Positions 40,311 through 53,166 are shown, counted from the stretch's first letter. The stretch: DNA of 64,000 bases from Takakia lepidozioides (GCA_030704615.1 CM060734.1:2606001-2670000); one strand, 5' to 3'. Notes: a model not told the origin generated them from the letters alone. Made by a program: numbers and translations.

Positions 40311-42930
40311 GAGTTCTGCATTCTGAAAGCCTAAACCAGCATCATATTACCCGAAGGATTGTAGTCTATAAATGCAAAAAGCTTAATTTCTATGGATTTG
40401 AGTCCCTACTACGTTAATGGACAGCTCGGATTGTGTGTCTCTTGAGACATATGAGCTACGAAAGTGCTTTGTTACCGTGAGGAAGACTTTGCTTATGTGG
40501 TGACCAATTAAATACGTAGAGGTGTGTATGCATATTATTGTGGTGTGTTGGGGTAATGGAATAATCAACTAAGCTTGGGTTGAGGATAGGTGATGGGTTC
40601 TGTATTGACAAGAGATGGATGGCCCAGCTTGGGTTGGATATAGCTGTTTGGGATAGTAAGGGCTATGTAAGCATATCATGGTGGGTATCGAATTTTGTAT
40701 AGTCTGTCGTGTTCGCAGGCATCAAGGGTGGTGCATTACCAAGTGTGGCCTGGCCAATAGTGAATTTAGGGGGGAGAAAAATAGTTAATGTGCTAAGTAG
40801 GGTTGTGGGTTGATGGTTTGGGGGGTGAAGCAGATCTCGTAAAATTGCAGCAGTAGCGATTGTGCTTGTGTTGGTTCCAGTAGAGCAAATACCACCCGCA
40901 GGTGGAGCCAGGGTGTAACAATAATGCGCCGGGTAGGGTCTAGTGAGGGCAGTATAGGCGTCCAGTGTATGCTGTATTGGCAAGATGTTATATCGTTGGG
41001 TAGTTGTCCAGGGGTTGTGGAGAGTGATGAAATGTTAAGATCCGAGTATATGTGTGCGGGGGGGGGGGACACGATATAAGTATATGTCTCGGTAGGACGT
41101 AGTAAAGCTAGGTGGAACGCTGTGTGGTCGGTCGTGTGGGTGGTAGCAAATGTGAGTTTGTTTTCTTTAGATACCGCTCATGGCCCAGTGATTTCTGTAG
41201 GGGGTATGTCATGGACGGAGGGAGATTCGTGGGTGGTAGGTAGTACGTAGCAGGATTGTTGCGATATTTTCGGTAGTCGTGACTTTGCGTAGGGAGACAG
41301 TGTACAAAACTTTGGGGTGAGAACCGTTCGCAAGAATATATGTTTGGCACGGGTATCCAGAGATTCCAAGTATCAATTCGGAGAGCATTCATACATATCA
41401 AGTGGTCTCTATAGGAAAGTTGATGTGTAAATGGGTTGTATGGTAAGTATTGTTGATTCTTTAATGCCAGCTCTGTGCATTGGTTTGTGGGCTGTAAGCT
41501 GAATTTGTTTTCGAGGCATTCTGACTGTCTTTACACATTTACTCTTTCCTGTTTTGTTACCTTTCAAATGTATGTCTGGAGTATAACTGTACACCTACAC
41601 CAATATATTGTGGTCCTTCCCAGCACAAAATCTTGTCTTGAAGACGTCCCCGTGCAGCTGGTTAAATGAGACGGTTTATTACTTCATTATATGGGTCTCA
41701 TGAGGATTGCTGTGATTCAGCAAGCAAAGGTTTGTGTGGTGTTGCTCACAAGCTGTCTCCTGACCAGCTATATGAAACTGCATGGATGCCACTCAGCTGG
41801 AACGAAATTTAGTGTGGACTTGGATTTGGTTTGATTTGCAAGGTGTTAAACCTGCTAGAAAGACAAAACATGCAGAGTGCGGGAGGACATGCCGTCGAAG
41901 CCCATTGGCTGCCTTTACATTGTGGCCTTTTCTTTGCAGAGATGTAGTCTAAGCAATTATCCCATTCGATTCTGATGGCTGATGCTGAGTCATGGCGATA
42001 GCTGTCAACTTTTCATGAGTAGTTGAGTTGTAATCTGTTTTCTGTGAGCAAAGTCGGCAGGAATCACTGTAAAAGGGACAACTGATTTGCGAAACTCTGG
42101 GAACTAGGTTTTGACAGCTACATAGATGTTTATGTTCGCAGGGAACCAGGTCGGTTTATGTAGTCAGGGGGAATTTCTGCACAGTAATTGAGTCAGTCCT
42201 ATGGAAGTGACGTTTGTTAGCATCGTCCATTTACAACAATTTGAATACTTCTTGAATACTTCTGGATGGTCCGCTCAGTAAAATATTCAATTTTTCTGCC
42301 TGACCAGCTTTTATGAGTCAATAGGGAGCAAAGACAGCAATTATCTCAACACAGGTGAATGGCTCATTAATTTCAGATTCAGCACACACCATTGCACCAT
42401 GTCAAGTCATTAATTAGTTGAAGTACCCGAGATATTCAATTGGAATTATGAACTTGGACTGGATATTAACTTGCACTGGGATAGAGGTTGGGTGTTCCAT
42501 GATTGAGTTTTCATGAAAGTTCTGTGGATATATGGAATATACTTTCTGCAAGAGGCTGAGAGCCACTTTACATGCTCGCCCGTTGCCCGTTGCCCTTAAT
42601 TCTGATGTCATTCCCAATATTTTCCCTTTTCCATGTTTAAAAATACACTACCTACCAATTACCTTTGCACTCTTTACCCGTTGTTGACGGGTGCTAGGGC
42701 TTCCAAACTCCGCAAAATGCGAAATCTTGTGGCTCACGGGCCCATGATATTACAAGACCGGCTGGCTACTCATTGATAGCAAACCTCCACGTTCAGGTCA
42801 TCTTCAGCCCTAGAATGCGCAGCAGAAAGTATATTCCAGAAAGTATTCAGTCCAAAGAAAGCACGATACAATAATAAAGTAATGATACTAAACTGCTCAA
42901 TTCTACTTTAACTCTCCACCCGAATGACTT
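40311..42930. other. No gene recognised
   Basis: Moderately AT-rich sequence with a G run at 41057-41067. The frames are short and unconvincing on both strands. It could be host intergenic DNA. Confidence 0.45.
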
Positions 42931-43350
42931 CTACCACCAATCGTCCTCATCTAATTCGATTAATGGCTTCCCAATCCCAAAGTTATTAATCCAGTCATCC
43001 AGTAACTCCTGATACCCCTCAAAAGGTCTATACCAGATTTCTACCCAGTTATGCCTCCAATAGCAGGTTCTATATAGGGCCGATAGCTCTCTATACCATC
43101 CTTTCCTCACAAGTTCTAATTGAAATATTTCTATGTCACTACAACACAACCTTTTAAATATCTCTAGCGAGGAAGCCGTGCAAGGAGATGACAATGAGTT
43201 TGCAAACGTTGCCCTTCGTGACTTATACTCCAGGGCAAATTTAAATTTCCCCCTCACAGGAACTTGCACGGATGAAGATTGGCAGCTCCATGAATGTAGC
43301 CATTTCAGTCTCCATCCGTGCCATGCCAAACTATGCGTCGTAAGTCTCAC
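42931..43350 (-). CDS. Hypothetical protein, unknown family
   Basis: A 139-codon minus-strand frame ending NFGIGKPLIELDEDDWW. The composition is rich in Trp, Tyr and acidic residues and looks like real protein (WRHNWVEIWYRPFEGYQELL). Its 5' end runs toward the palindrome array at 43390. Not recognised. It may pair with the plus-strand ORF beyond the palindromes as divergent transposon genes. Confidence 0.35.
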   Translation of the reverse strand: MRLTTHSLAWHGWRLKWLHSWSCQSSSVQVPVRGKFKFALEYKSRRATFANSLSSPCTASSLEIFKRLCCSDIEIFQLELVRKGWYRELSALYRTCYWRHNWVEIWYRPFEGYQELLDDWINNFGIGKPLIELDEDDWW

Positions 43351-43389
43351 CCGATTTGCCAGGTGGGCTTATCACCCCTCGAAACGACT

Positions 43390-43640
43390 TCATCCCACTC
43401 CCCTTGGATGTAAATGCGGCGCCGAATTTCCATCCGGGGGGATGGACTTTGGTGCCAGGTGGCCGACTGTTCCCCCGACACCATTTCATCCAACTCACCC
43501 TGGATGGAAATTCGGCGCCGCATTTCCATCCGGGGGTCCTCAAGTTGGGTGACAGCTATGTTTTTCTCCCCCCGAGAAGATTTCATCCAACTCCCACCGG
43601 ATGGAAATATGGCGCCGCATTTCCATCCGGGGGGGTCGCT
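43390..43640. repeat. Three palindromes centred on GGCGCC
   Basis: About 100 bases apart (43418, 43515, 43612) lie near-palindromes of the form ggatggaaat-N-cggcgccg-N-atttccatcc. The third is almost perfect, with arms ccggatggaaat / atttccatccgg. Confidence 0.8.
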
Positions 43641-43740
43641 ATTGCCTATCATCCTCCCCCCATACTGTATATAGTTCGTTCCTAGTGTGCGGCTTTTCTT
43701 CACAATCCCCATTTCCCCTTCCGCCGCTTATTTGCTCATT

Positions 43741-44290
43741 CCTTCCGTCGTTTCTATGGCGTGTGGTCGAGAAGGTTGCCCGGGTTGGTGACATTGCCGT
43801 CTTGCTATGTCCAGGTTCACTTTTCAGCGATGAGCCGCCTGAATACCAAGTGTCCATACATGTCCACGAGTGGACTCGGGATCTGTTGGACAGGTGGGGA
43901 GACCAGTTGCGTAGTGGTATTTGGCGACTCTGGAACGTGCGGATCGGGGACACGGACTTCCCGCTTTCCGAGGACCCGGATAGATGGCGTGTTGCAACGT
44001 TACACGAGTGGAGGTGTTGTCAGTGGGTGTTTGTTGATATCATCTCAATGCAGTTCAACCGGGAGTACTCTGCGGACCCAACATCGTTTGGGGATGTTTG
44101 GATCAGGGGTGAGGACTTGAACGGACCTATCGAGCACTCCGTTTCGATCCATTTCTACAATGGGGGTCGAAGAGTTGGAGGAAGACGAGGTGGTGGTGCA
44201 CTTTGATCAGAACCGCCACCAAGTGCACTATGTTTTCACGAGGTTGCTGGAGGAAGGTCGTGAGGACATGATGGTTACTGTGAATACCTA
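43741..44290 (+). pseudogene. Hypothetical transposon-associated protein, one frameshift
   Basis: The frame reads VARVGDIAVLLCPGSLFSDE, SIHVHEWTRDLLDRWGDQL, WRLWNVRIGDTDFPLSEDPD and VSIHFYN. A shift near 44165 then gives an acidic end, GVEELEEDEVVVHFDQNR to TVNT-stop at about 44290. No family is recognised. The neighbouring palindromes and the minus-strand ORF suggest a transposon. Confidence 0.35.
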
Positions 44291-44978
44291 GTCAGTGTCA
44301 CAAAATTCATTTAGCTTCAGCATGTTTTTGTTCTCTGCAATATGGTCACTGTTTGAGTTTCAGTGTGTACATGTGCATGTATAGATGTCGGCTGAGATGT
44401 CGACATCCGTTGTATCCGGAAGCATGACAATGAATTTAAACTTTGGAGTTTCAATATTTAACCTCCTTCATTGGGAGGTCCTTGTCCCCCTATGACCGTG
44501 ACACCCTAAACCCTATTCCCGTGGACAATCGTTTCTGAAAAAAATTCTTGCTCATGATTTTTTCGACAGTTACGAGTCTGCTCATGGCTCATGGCTCATG
44601 AAATAACAGCCCCATTCATACCTAGGCCGAAGATCTCTTTTAGCTTCGTGTGCCTAATAATGCCAAGGTCCATGGTTCGAACATGTGATTTGGGGGCAGA
44701 ACTAGGTAGGTGGAACTCAGCTTTAGTACCCACATCACAAAAGGCATTGAATCTCTTGGCATTGCCACAGAGACATTCTGGTGAGTGAATCAGGTCATGC
44801 AGAAAACTGAAATCACGAAAAACAGCAACAGGCCTGTAGTATTATATAATGCATTGTTTATGATAAGACCAGCCAATAACTATCTCATCAACGAGATTGG
44901 CCAAGTCAGGTTGCTTGAGAAATAGTAAAGCTTCTTTTATCATACCTTTAGGGCTTATTCCATACCGCGGTTTGGGTA
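44291..44978. other. No gene recognised
   Basis: No convincing frame or repeat is visible up to the SINE. Confidence 0.45.
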
Positions 44979-44990
44979 TAGTATGTGCAA

Positions 44991-45150
44991 CAACTGGCAT
45001 GTAGCCCAATGGTAATGGGCACATATGTGGTTGTGGGTTCAAACCACGGTCTGGTGTGTCATGAAGGTGTTCACCTTTCAGCTGGAAGAGCAGTGGCCCT
45101 TTTGGTGAAGAGACACCATAACTCCCTTCGGGAGGCGTCTATATATATAT
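44991..45150 (+). mobile_element. tRNA-derived SINE, copy 4
   Basis: tagcccaatggtaatgggc (box A) and tgtgggttcaaacc (box B) are followed by the family body and tail. Imperfect flanking duplications: tagtatgtgcaa (44979-44990) and tagcatgtgcac (45151-45162). Confidence 0.85.
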
Positions 45151-45259
45151 TAGCATGTGCACAAAACCCAAGGGAGCAGGTTTAGTTGGTTGTGTTACAA
45201 ATTTTCTGCCATGGGCATTAGTTTTAATTGACCTGCAGCCATCCTCATGTACATTTACA

Positions 45260-46519
45260 TCATCTGCACCCACGAAAAAGGAAGAACATACTAGGTGTGA
45301 GTCTTTTACAGATCCATTTATGCTGATTCATAGTCTCCTTTGCGGATTGGGGAGAATTCTCCATTGCTACATCGAGTTCTGTAAGACTCTTGACTTGCAA
45401 TGTTGACGGTGGTACTGGAGTTGGAGCCAGAGCCCCCAAGAGAGGTTCTGTTTGTTGCCTTTGAGCTTTCAGAGGTGTTGGCAGAATTCTGCCCTCGGCC
45501 AGACCGACCTCCCCTTTGGTAGAGGCCCCTCCCCCGCACCGGGGTACCCCTGCCTCGATTGGCATAAGATTTGCTTGCTGACCAGTTGTCTGCCCTTCAA
45601 CACGCTGTCTTTTCTAACTGTTGAACTGCGGCCTGGGAAGGCTGTCTGAAAATGTTCCTCGTTTCACCAACCTTTCAATGTACCTGGCCCCCTTAGCTTT
45701 ACCCAGCTTGTTAAGAATTTTGGCATTAGGGTCAGCAGAGTATTCACAAGCTGCTTCCATAAGGAACTCCCAAGTCAGCTGAAATGTAATATGTGCCAGT
45801 ACGGCGGATCTGGCGGCCTTCATGACCCATACCAGGAAATTATAATACTTGGTTTGTACCAAAGGGTAGGCATCATCAGGGAAGAACACATTCAAGTTGT
45901 TCAACATATACCAGACCATATGGTCAAACCAAGCAACACTTCCAATGCAAGAAGTTGGTGCCCCACCATTCCCACAGTTGCACCTTATGTAGGGCCGATG
46001 CCAATTGAAGAGCTGACTCTTATGATTCTTGGACCTGGCTAAACCAGTTGATAAGTCATTTTTGGTCCTTAGGGTCAGATTCTCACCCTTATCACATAAC
46101 TTGTAATAGAAAGTCCTTAGAGGCCATGACACGGCGATGGGCTCTTTTTTTAATCTTTGGAATCCTTCCTTGGCATCTTGTGCACATCTGCTGCGTTCAG
46201 CAAGTGAGATATTGCCCCATTTGACCCACATTTCAATTGAAATGGGTGCAAGCAAATTAATGTTGGCAAGGGGGTGCCACATCATGTGATCATTATTTGC
46301 AACTTCAAGTTCAACTGCTCGGGGAGGCATCCAGGGTACAAAAGGCTGATTACCTGGAGTTGCACCGACTGCCCTATCTTGCTCCACTTGGGAGAGTTCC
46401 ACTTGCTCACAAAATTCTCTAACAGCCTCCTTCTCCTCCTCAGGCAAAACCATGTCCCCCAGGATAGGGTGGTTACTTACAAATGGAACGAAATCCCTTT
46501 CTGAAGTGCTGGAAGATTT
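45260..46519 (-). pseudogene. Hypothetical ~420-codon protein with in-frame TAG
   Basis: One minus-strand frame runs from 46519 to 45260, interrupted only by TAG at 45616-45614. Another TAG at 46522-46520 precedes KSSSTSERDFVPFVSNHPIL. The annotated ATG is at 46453. Segments include WHPLANINLLAPISIEMWVK, SVAWFDHMVWYMLNNLNVFF and WEFLMEAACEYSADPNAKIL. A basic, Gln-rich linker follows the stop (KRQRVEGQTTGQQ). Both TAGs would be Gln (CAG) before a single C-to-T change. I do not recognise the family. It resembles plant transposon accessory proteins in being long, single-exon and mildly acidic. Confidence 0.4.
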
Positions 46520-46522
46520 CTA

Positions 46523-47256
46523 AGTTGAAGCTGGCTGGTTATCTTCAGGGTTAGCCAGGGTGGCCTTCTGCCAGGTTCCAAATAGTGTCAGTATTTCATA
46601 ATCAGAATAAAAAAACTGGAGCAAGGAAGGAGACTGAGAGATACCGTGTACAAACACCACTAAGTACATTGGTCATAGGAACAGAGGGAAGATACTATGT
46701 CATGTCAAGACATAGACAAGACTTATAAAGTCATTGTCAAGAAAAAGACAAAGCAACCTTCATAGAAGGCACTATCTAACAACTTCTTCCAAACTCAGCT
46801 TCTGATTGACCCCTGCAAATTTCAGGGTATCTGAAACCCTGGGTGGGAGGGTGGGAATTGTAAGGCATGCAACATGGTCAAAAACCTGTTTTCTTTTAAA
46901 GAAAGTCCACCACCCATCAGCCAGACAGGTGTAAACATGCCATGGAGCAGAAATTAAGCCTGGAGATATCACTCCAGAACCAACTTACAACCAATATTAT
47001 ATTGACTGCTTTATTACACCATGTTTAAACATTTGCATACACTTTGACAAGGCTCTGGTTTGCCCACTCCAAGCAATTATGCTGTGTGATGGGTCAAACA
47101 GTTGGGATCAGGCAGCAATAGTTTAAAGGCTACTGAGCTGTGTGTATGCTTAGCCCTTTAAAGATTATAGACATTCTTTTGGGCTCCCTAAATGCTGCTG
47201 AGTTTGGACCTGATGTCAAGCAAATACCCTTTGGGTTTGTTTTGACTTAGACTTCA
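46523..47256. other. No gene recognised
   Basis: Non-coding by eye; no repeats were noticed. Confidence 0.4.
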
Positions 47257-47880
47257 TGGTGATAAGGCCCTGGCACAGTATGTCCAGGCCTGGATCAACA
47301 TATGAACAGTCCCAACAAATCTGTTTCTCCATCTTTGCTTAGTAAACTGCTATGCAGGGAATCTGAGAAAGCTTTTGTAGAATGTAGACTGTTTTTGAAA
47401 GCCCCCAGTGGCTCTTGAGAAATATGGCCTGCCAACTAGTACCTTTTGAGCACGTTTTTTATTCTGGCAATGTGCTGATAAGGCCTTGCAGCAACACTTT
47501 AAGGCCTGGTCTAGCCCCTGATAATTCAAGCAACTGTGTTTGTAACTTGGTATCAGTTCCAACAGCTCTGTCTCTACTTTTCTACTTAGTAAACTACTCT
47601 GCAGGGTATCTGAGAAGGCTTTTGTAAAAGACAATTTATCTTTGAAAGCCCTCTGTGGCTCTTGAGGAATGTGACCTGCTAGCTGGTATCTGTTGAGCAT
47701 GCTTTTAATTCTGGCAGGGTGCTGATAAGACTCTGCAGCAAAGTCTTAAGGCCCTGTCTTGCTTTTGATAATTCAAACAGCCTTGTTTATAGCTTGATGG
47801 CAGGCTGGTATTTAATGTGATTGTTTTTTTCACTGTGGCATGGGGTTGATAGTGCTTTGAAACAACACCTTAAGACCTGA
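47257..47880. repeat. ~220-250-bp tandem duplication
   Basis: Units start with 'tgataagg' near 47257, 47475 and 47723, with a degenerate one near 47846. They share 'ttagtaaactactctgcagg', 'tctgagaaggcttttgta' and 'gtggctcttgagaa'. Confidence 0.7.
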
Positions 47881-49127
47881 TGTTGTTTTTCTGAAAGCCC
47901 ATACAGCCCTATGTATGTTTCTGTAGCTTTGTCAAAAAAACCAGATAGCCACCAATAGAATGTATGTATTCTAGGAGGCCAAGCTATGTCAATACTCTTT
48001 AACAAGTAAACTTGGTTGCCAAAAGACCAGAGAACGAGGTGAGAGTAAAAAAAGATCCCTATTGAAGTATCCCTGAAGCAGAAGCAAGCGGCCTTGGCAG
48101 CATGCACCATCATCAGCTCCTTCCGCATTGTTCAGAGCACCTGCAAGCTTCAAATATCATATCAGGTGAAGATCCTCACTTGGTCCTATCACAAGCCCCC
48201 ACAAAAACCAACAGGTTAGTGAGGATTGTGGAACCCCAGGTGAATCACAGACCTTCACGCTTGTTATCGATGTCAAATATGTAACCTAAAGCTGGAAAGT
48301 GCAGAGAACATAGCAGAATTCATTCCAGAACCTTAAGGGCTTGTGGAAGAGGAGACGACTGCGACATGGCGTCCACAACTTGCATCCAAACGAGCATATA
48401 AAGAAAGTGGTTTGCTGAAGGTAAAGGGAAGCTTATCAGGTAAGAGAGATGCCCTGAAAACCCTGAAGGCGCCGCTGCTGCTTTAATGAGCATTCAAGAG
48501 AACAACAGGCAACCAGTTCGATTGCTCCGCAAAAGAATGCAGCTACCAGCAAAGGGGATGAAAGCTCGCCGCCATTGCACAGGCCTACATTACTCAACTC
48601 CAGAAGCATCAAACGCCCTAGAATTGGGTTGTATGAGCACTTTACCACCATCATTCACCTCCAACACAAGCTCAGGCACGAGAATCGTGCTTTTTTAGGG
48701 TTAGGGAAGTGATAAGGCAAGAAATCCCTTACGATTTCATCCAAACAGGATGAAATCTCTTAACAGCTGGTAGTTATCAGTAAACAATGTACGGTTTTCA
48801 TCTCTGTTGTCATCCGGTATGGATGCTAAACAAACAGGATGGAAAAATATAAATTGGTAGCTCTCAACTGGTATGTATGAGGCCCCTAGAATTAATCAAG
48901 GATGAAACAGGCTCAAAAAACTTCCCAACTAGATAGGCTTAAGGAAAAAATAGGTTAGACCTGAGAACTGGAGAGAGGGACAAAGGGAGAGAGGGGGCAA
49001 AAATAAATTAAAAAGTTCTTTTTTTTAGGGGGGGGGGGGGTGGGGTGGTGAGCAGCAGCAACTGCCCCCCCACACATTTTGACTTCTACTTTCTGGTGGG
49101 GGGGGAGTTGAGAGCAGCTGTAGAGCG
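47881..49127. other. No gene recognised; homopolymer G
   Basis: A minus-strand frame at 47787-48128 looks weakly protein-like (HLVLWSFGNQVYLLKSIDIA) but is unrecognised. A G run lies near 49028-49040 and another near 49097-49105, just left of the LTR. Confidence 0.35.
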
Positions 49128-49690
49128 AAAAGAGGGACCCACACAATGTACCCTATATTATCCTTAAACTATCAGAGTGACCTTCTGTCATTCCACACCT
49201 GTGCTGCAGCGGAAGTAGAAAACACAGGTGCGGATGGCACTTCAACTGTTGAGATCAGCTTGTCTTGGGGTGATTGCATATGCGAGCAGCATCCCCTCAA
49301 TCCCCTTTTATTAAGGGCTGGCTTGGACTCTGGCCTTCACCTGCAGTCCTTGTGTTTCTATAATCTTCATCAGGCTAGTCAATGCCACTTACCACCCCTA
49401 AGCCAGGGCACATGCAGACTACCTTAATGGGACAGAATAATGCAGGGGGAATAGAGAAACTCTTCCTGACCTTACAAGTAAATCGAGAAACTAAGTGTGC
49501 ACTGCCCAATGATTCTACACCAGAAAATGCACAAGTGTATCATGATTTCTAATTAGCATAAGGCTCAGTTTCAAAATGCAGACTCAATGCATTGAGTTTG
49601 TAACAAGAGGGAATCATATGCAGCTATCCTAAACCCTTTGTTTACATCTATTACATCAGCAGCCACGGAGGTTACCAGTAAATTTTTAAG
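49128..49690 (-). repeat. 3' LTR of the PPR-bearing element
   Basis: Matches 53178-53740 with five differences. The shared block runs from aaaagaggga to aatttttaag. Confidence 0.85.
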
Positions 49691-50879
49691 GATAGAGTAG
49701 ATGAGGTAACATATATACACTAAGTTCCCACGACCCTTCAGCCTACTGCTATCCACACTGAAGCATAGCAGATTTTGAATCTGTGATACGAGGAACACTT
49801 ATTGCAGTGCATGCATCCTAGATGAGAGAGAGACCTAATGCTTAAATGCGAAACATAAATGGCTTAGTCAGTTTTGTTATCAATGCTGCGACTACATGCT
49901 GTTACCCAGCATTCCACCTATATGCATGAAAGGAGGTGCAGAACTACTGGAATCAAAACCCCATCACGACACCAAACCCTACGAGAGCGACTTCTCTGCA
50001 GCAGAACGTTAACCCACCCTGAGCATTACAAAATACCCAAACACTGTCTGTCACTTTATTTAGATATTTCCACCACAATGCCTACTTCCACATCTCCCTG
50101 GCATCAGTTCCAGCTCTACCCTCACCCACTAATCCTCCTCCAGTCTTCTCCATTCTCACCTCTACAACCAGAAGGGCGCGCCTTCTTCGCCAGCCCCGCC
50201 TATATCCATTTCTTGGCTCGTCTCCAGCCATCCACCACCACCAGCGTCGCCTGATAATCCTTATCACCATGTTGAAGCTCCAGTTTCCAAATAAAGCTCG
50301 TACAATAAACACCCCACTACCCCAGCCGAAAACACCCATCCTCACATCTACTGAGAATCCCAAACCATTGAGCAGATTGGCTTGCATCAAGTCGCGAGTT
50401 GGCTGTTTGTCGGCACCTCCATTACAACACCGCTTACATCAGCTACCCCATGGCTTGCAGCGCACCTTCCCGAAACTATAGGGATCAACAATGAATGTAC
50501 CCGCCATTCATCGTTGAGGGATCGCTAACTTCATCCCTAGGCTTTAGCAGAAATTCACCCACATAGTGATTCACCTCAAAAATCTTATCTTTGGGAATTA
50601 GCTTAAAAATTTCAAGCTTCAAACCAAAAATAAATTGAACCACGATTTCGCCCTACGTATGTAGAGCGTCTCCTCTTTTCAAGTGCCAGCGTCCCGGCTG
50701 GCAATGGTCTCAAGCTCCCGTTTCTCCTTGTGGTGATATAACTCCAAGTCTTGCCTGCTTCTGATCCAGAATTGGCCAAAGCCATCCCTTGATTGCAAAC
50801 CCTTGCTCCATCTTTGCATCCACAACCAGCGTCGCCTCCAAGATCATGAGGCACACCCAATAAGTTTAATGTTTTGATC

Positions 50880-52203
50880 TCAAATCTGTTTCTGCTCCAG
50901 ATGCTTTGGAGAGGTATCGTTTGTGATTGTCACGCTTTGGCCTCCATCAAAGGAGAACCCCTTTGTGCTCATAACCTTCATGGCTGCTTCTATCTGGCTT
51001 ATGCGACCAATGTTCTTCTCAAACTGAAACCACCACAGGGCTTCCATGCAGCCCACCATGCCAATTTCATGGCCTTCTTCCTTGGTCACCTGCAGATCTC
51101 CAGCCATAGAACAAAAATGATCATTATCAGTCCATTGTACTACTGTCCTCATTGCTTCTGGAACAATTTGCAGGTCTTGCCCATGTTGACATTCTCTCTC
51201 CCAATTGCAGGATCATCTGCTCATTTCTCTTGTCTTCCATTGTTTGCATCGGCTTAGGATTGCCATGTCTGACCTTGCTTCGTATTCCCCCAACAAGGAA
51301 AAGAGCTAAACCAGCCATCATTGCAGCCCATGACATAACACCTTGCCTGGGCATTTTGTCAAATCTGCTGAGAAGAACAGTTCCTGCTCGGACATCTGAC
51401 TGCAATCCAGCCATGATAATTCCCTCGTGGATCTGCTTGCCCTGTCCTAGTGCTGCTGCTGGTATGTACACAGATATCACACACCAAGGGTACTGGCAGA
51501 AAAACTTTATCACCGGCTATATGGTGCACTTCAACCATTCCAGCCTGTCTTCTCCTCCCATAGTTGTTTTGGGCCTCCACTTTACAACCCCTTTCATAGT
51601 TTGAACACGTCTTCCAGCCCTTGACCTGAGCTGTTTGCTTTCACCATCCTTGCAGGTGTTGCCTTCAGCATAGCTTATCAGCCCCTTACAATCAGGCTTG
51701 GAAGTGATCGTGACCTGGTCGGGCTTCACACCTTCCCACATCAATTGCTCATACATTTCCAGAGCATCCATACCACGCCCCTGCTGAGTATAACCTGAAA
51801 TCATCGCACTCCATGAGATTACATCTCTTTCAGCTATTTCACCCAACAGTTGACGTGCATCCTTTAAACTCCCACATTTGGCACACATGTTGATGAGAAC
51901 ATTCTCCAAGTTAATATATGACGTAACTCCAGCTCTGATAATGCCAGCCTGCACCTCTTTGACCTTTTCAAGGTCTGCCAGGCTGGCACATGCATTGATG
52001 AACGTGACTTTGTTGGGCATCACCCCTTCATCACAACAAGCAAATATCTCGTACTTGGCTCCATCTTCTTCACAACACGGGGCAATGCTGGCTTTGTCGC
52101 AAGCCTGATCTGATTCTTCCCTTGAGCTGATTGGATTAATCCCAGTGTGCGTTTCCTCTGTCAGATGTTCAGCCTGCATCCCTTGCTGCAGATGTCGTTC
52201 CAT
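50880..52203 (-). pseudogene. PPR (PLS-type) gene fragment inside the LTR element
   Basis: The minus strand reads VMPNKVTFINACASLADLEK, IIRAGVTSYINLENVLINMC, AKCGSLKDARQLLGEIAERD, VISWSAMISGYTQQGRGMDA and LEMYEQLMWEGVKPDQVT, a P-L-S run of ~35-residue PPR repeats as in plant organellar RNA-binding proteins. After a break it continues at 51480-51290 with AALGQGKQIHEGIIMAGLQS and DKMPRQGVMSWAAMMAGL in other frames. Deletions and frameshifts between repeats show it is not functional. It lies between a retroviral-type gag and the 3' LTR in the same orientation, so it was carried as transduced host sequence. No targeting peptide or DYW tail is visible. Confidence 0.8.
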
Positions 52204-52679
52204 GACCTTTACCCAGTAAAAAATTCACATGCTCCCTCTCGGGTATTGTCTTGATCAGTCCCTTTGCTTCTGACCCTATTTCAGGCTGCAAAGACTCAAG
52301 GTAGTGACACATTCTTCCATCACCAACATTGTCCATCATGCATGATTCTTCTTCCTTTGAGGTATGCTCGGGTGTATCAGGACCTCTTGTAGCTCTTCTC
52401 CTTGAGATTGACTTAGTCATCTCAGCCAGTAGCATGTCTTCTTCCCCTTCCCAAATTTGTGCAAAGTTCATCATGCGGTCAGTTTGTCTCTGCTGCTCTA
52501 GATCCCGGCTGCCTTCACTTTCTACTTCTCACAGTGCCTTGCCATGAGCACATCTTCTTTCACACTCCTCCCTTGGGTGTCCGTACTCGTGACGCTTTTC
52601 CCACTTTACGTGACCCCTTTTTGTTGGGGTGCTGCAATGTGTCCCATTTCCTGGCATGTTTCAAGCACTTGGATTTCAT

Positions 52680-53072
52680 TTAGTGACCTGCCTCCAGTCC
52701 CTTTTCTATGCAAAGAGTCCTGATCATGTGCCTTACGTAGATTTGTGTAGAGAGCTTCAAACTTCTGCCCACTGGACTGATGCAACTGTCATCATCGAAG
52801 CTGTTTGTCACCAAAGGTTCTAATGTAATTTCCCCCAAAGCCTCCAAACCATCCTCTATGTCTACGCTTGTTTCTACTGCTTCCTCCATGTTGGTGAATC
52901 GCCTTCCCAACATTAACTTCCATAATTCTGGACGAAGACCATCTACAAACCTCTTTATCTTCTCTGAGTCAGATAGGTGTCTTCTCCTAAACACTTGGTT
53001 TAGTGCACCCAGGTAAGTCTGAACCCGCTGGTGCTGTCCTTGTTTCACAACCTCCATCTCTCTCCTCGGCAT
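52680..53072 (-). CDS. gag-like ORF of the PPR-bearing element
   Basis: A 130-codon frame beginning 95 bases from the primer-binding site. RVQTYLGALNQVFRRRHLSD, EKIKRFVDGLRPELWKLML and RRFTNMEEAVETSVDIED match the C-terminal half of the Retrotrans_gag domain (helix - 'F..GL...' - helix). The N-terminal half and any zinc knuckle are missing. It may still be translated; as an isolated gag fragment its role would be limited to RNA packaging in trans. Confidence 0.7.
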   Translation of the reverse strand: MPRREMEVVKQGQHQRVQTYLGALNQVFRRRHLSDSEKIKRFVDGLRPELWKLMLGRRFTNMEEAVETSVDIEDGLEALGEITLEPLVTNSFDDDSCISPVGRSLKLSTQIYVRHMIRTLCIEKGLEAGH

Positions 53073-53166
53073 ACAGATGTGAAATGCCGAAGAGTTGGCT
53101 TCTCATGCTAAACGCTTAAGAAAAATCACAACAATCCTGGACTCTTCCAAGATCCGAAGATCGCTC

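Noticed and set aside
43347-43712. Repeat protein with FPSGG motifs
   Set aside because: The open frames on both strands follow from the palindromic ~100-bp units and are not independent evidence for coding.
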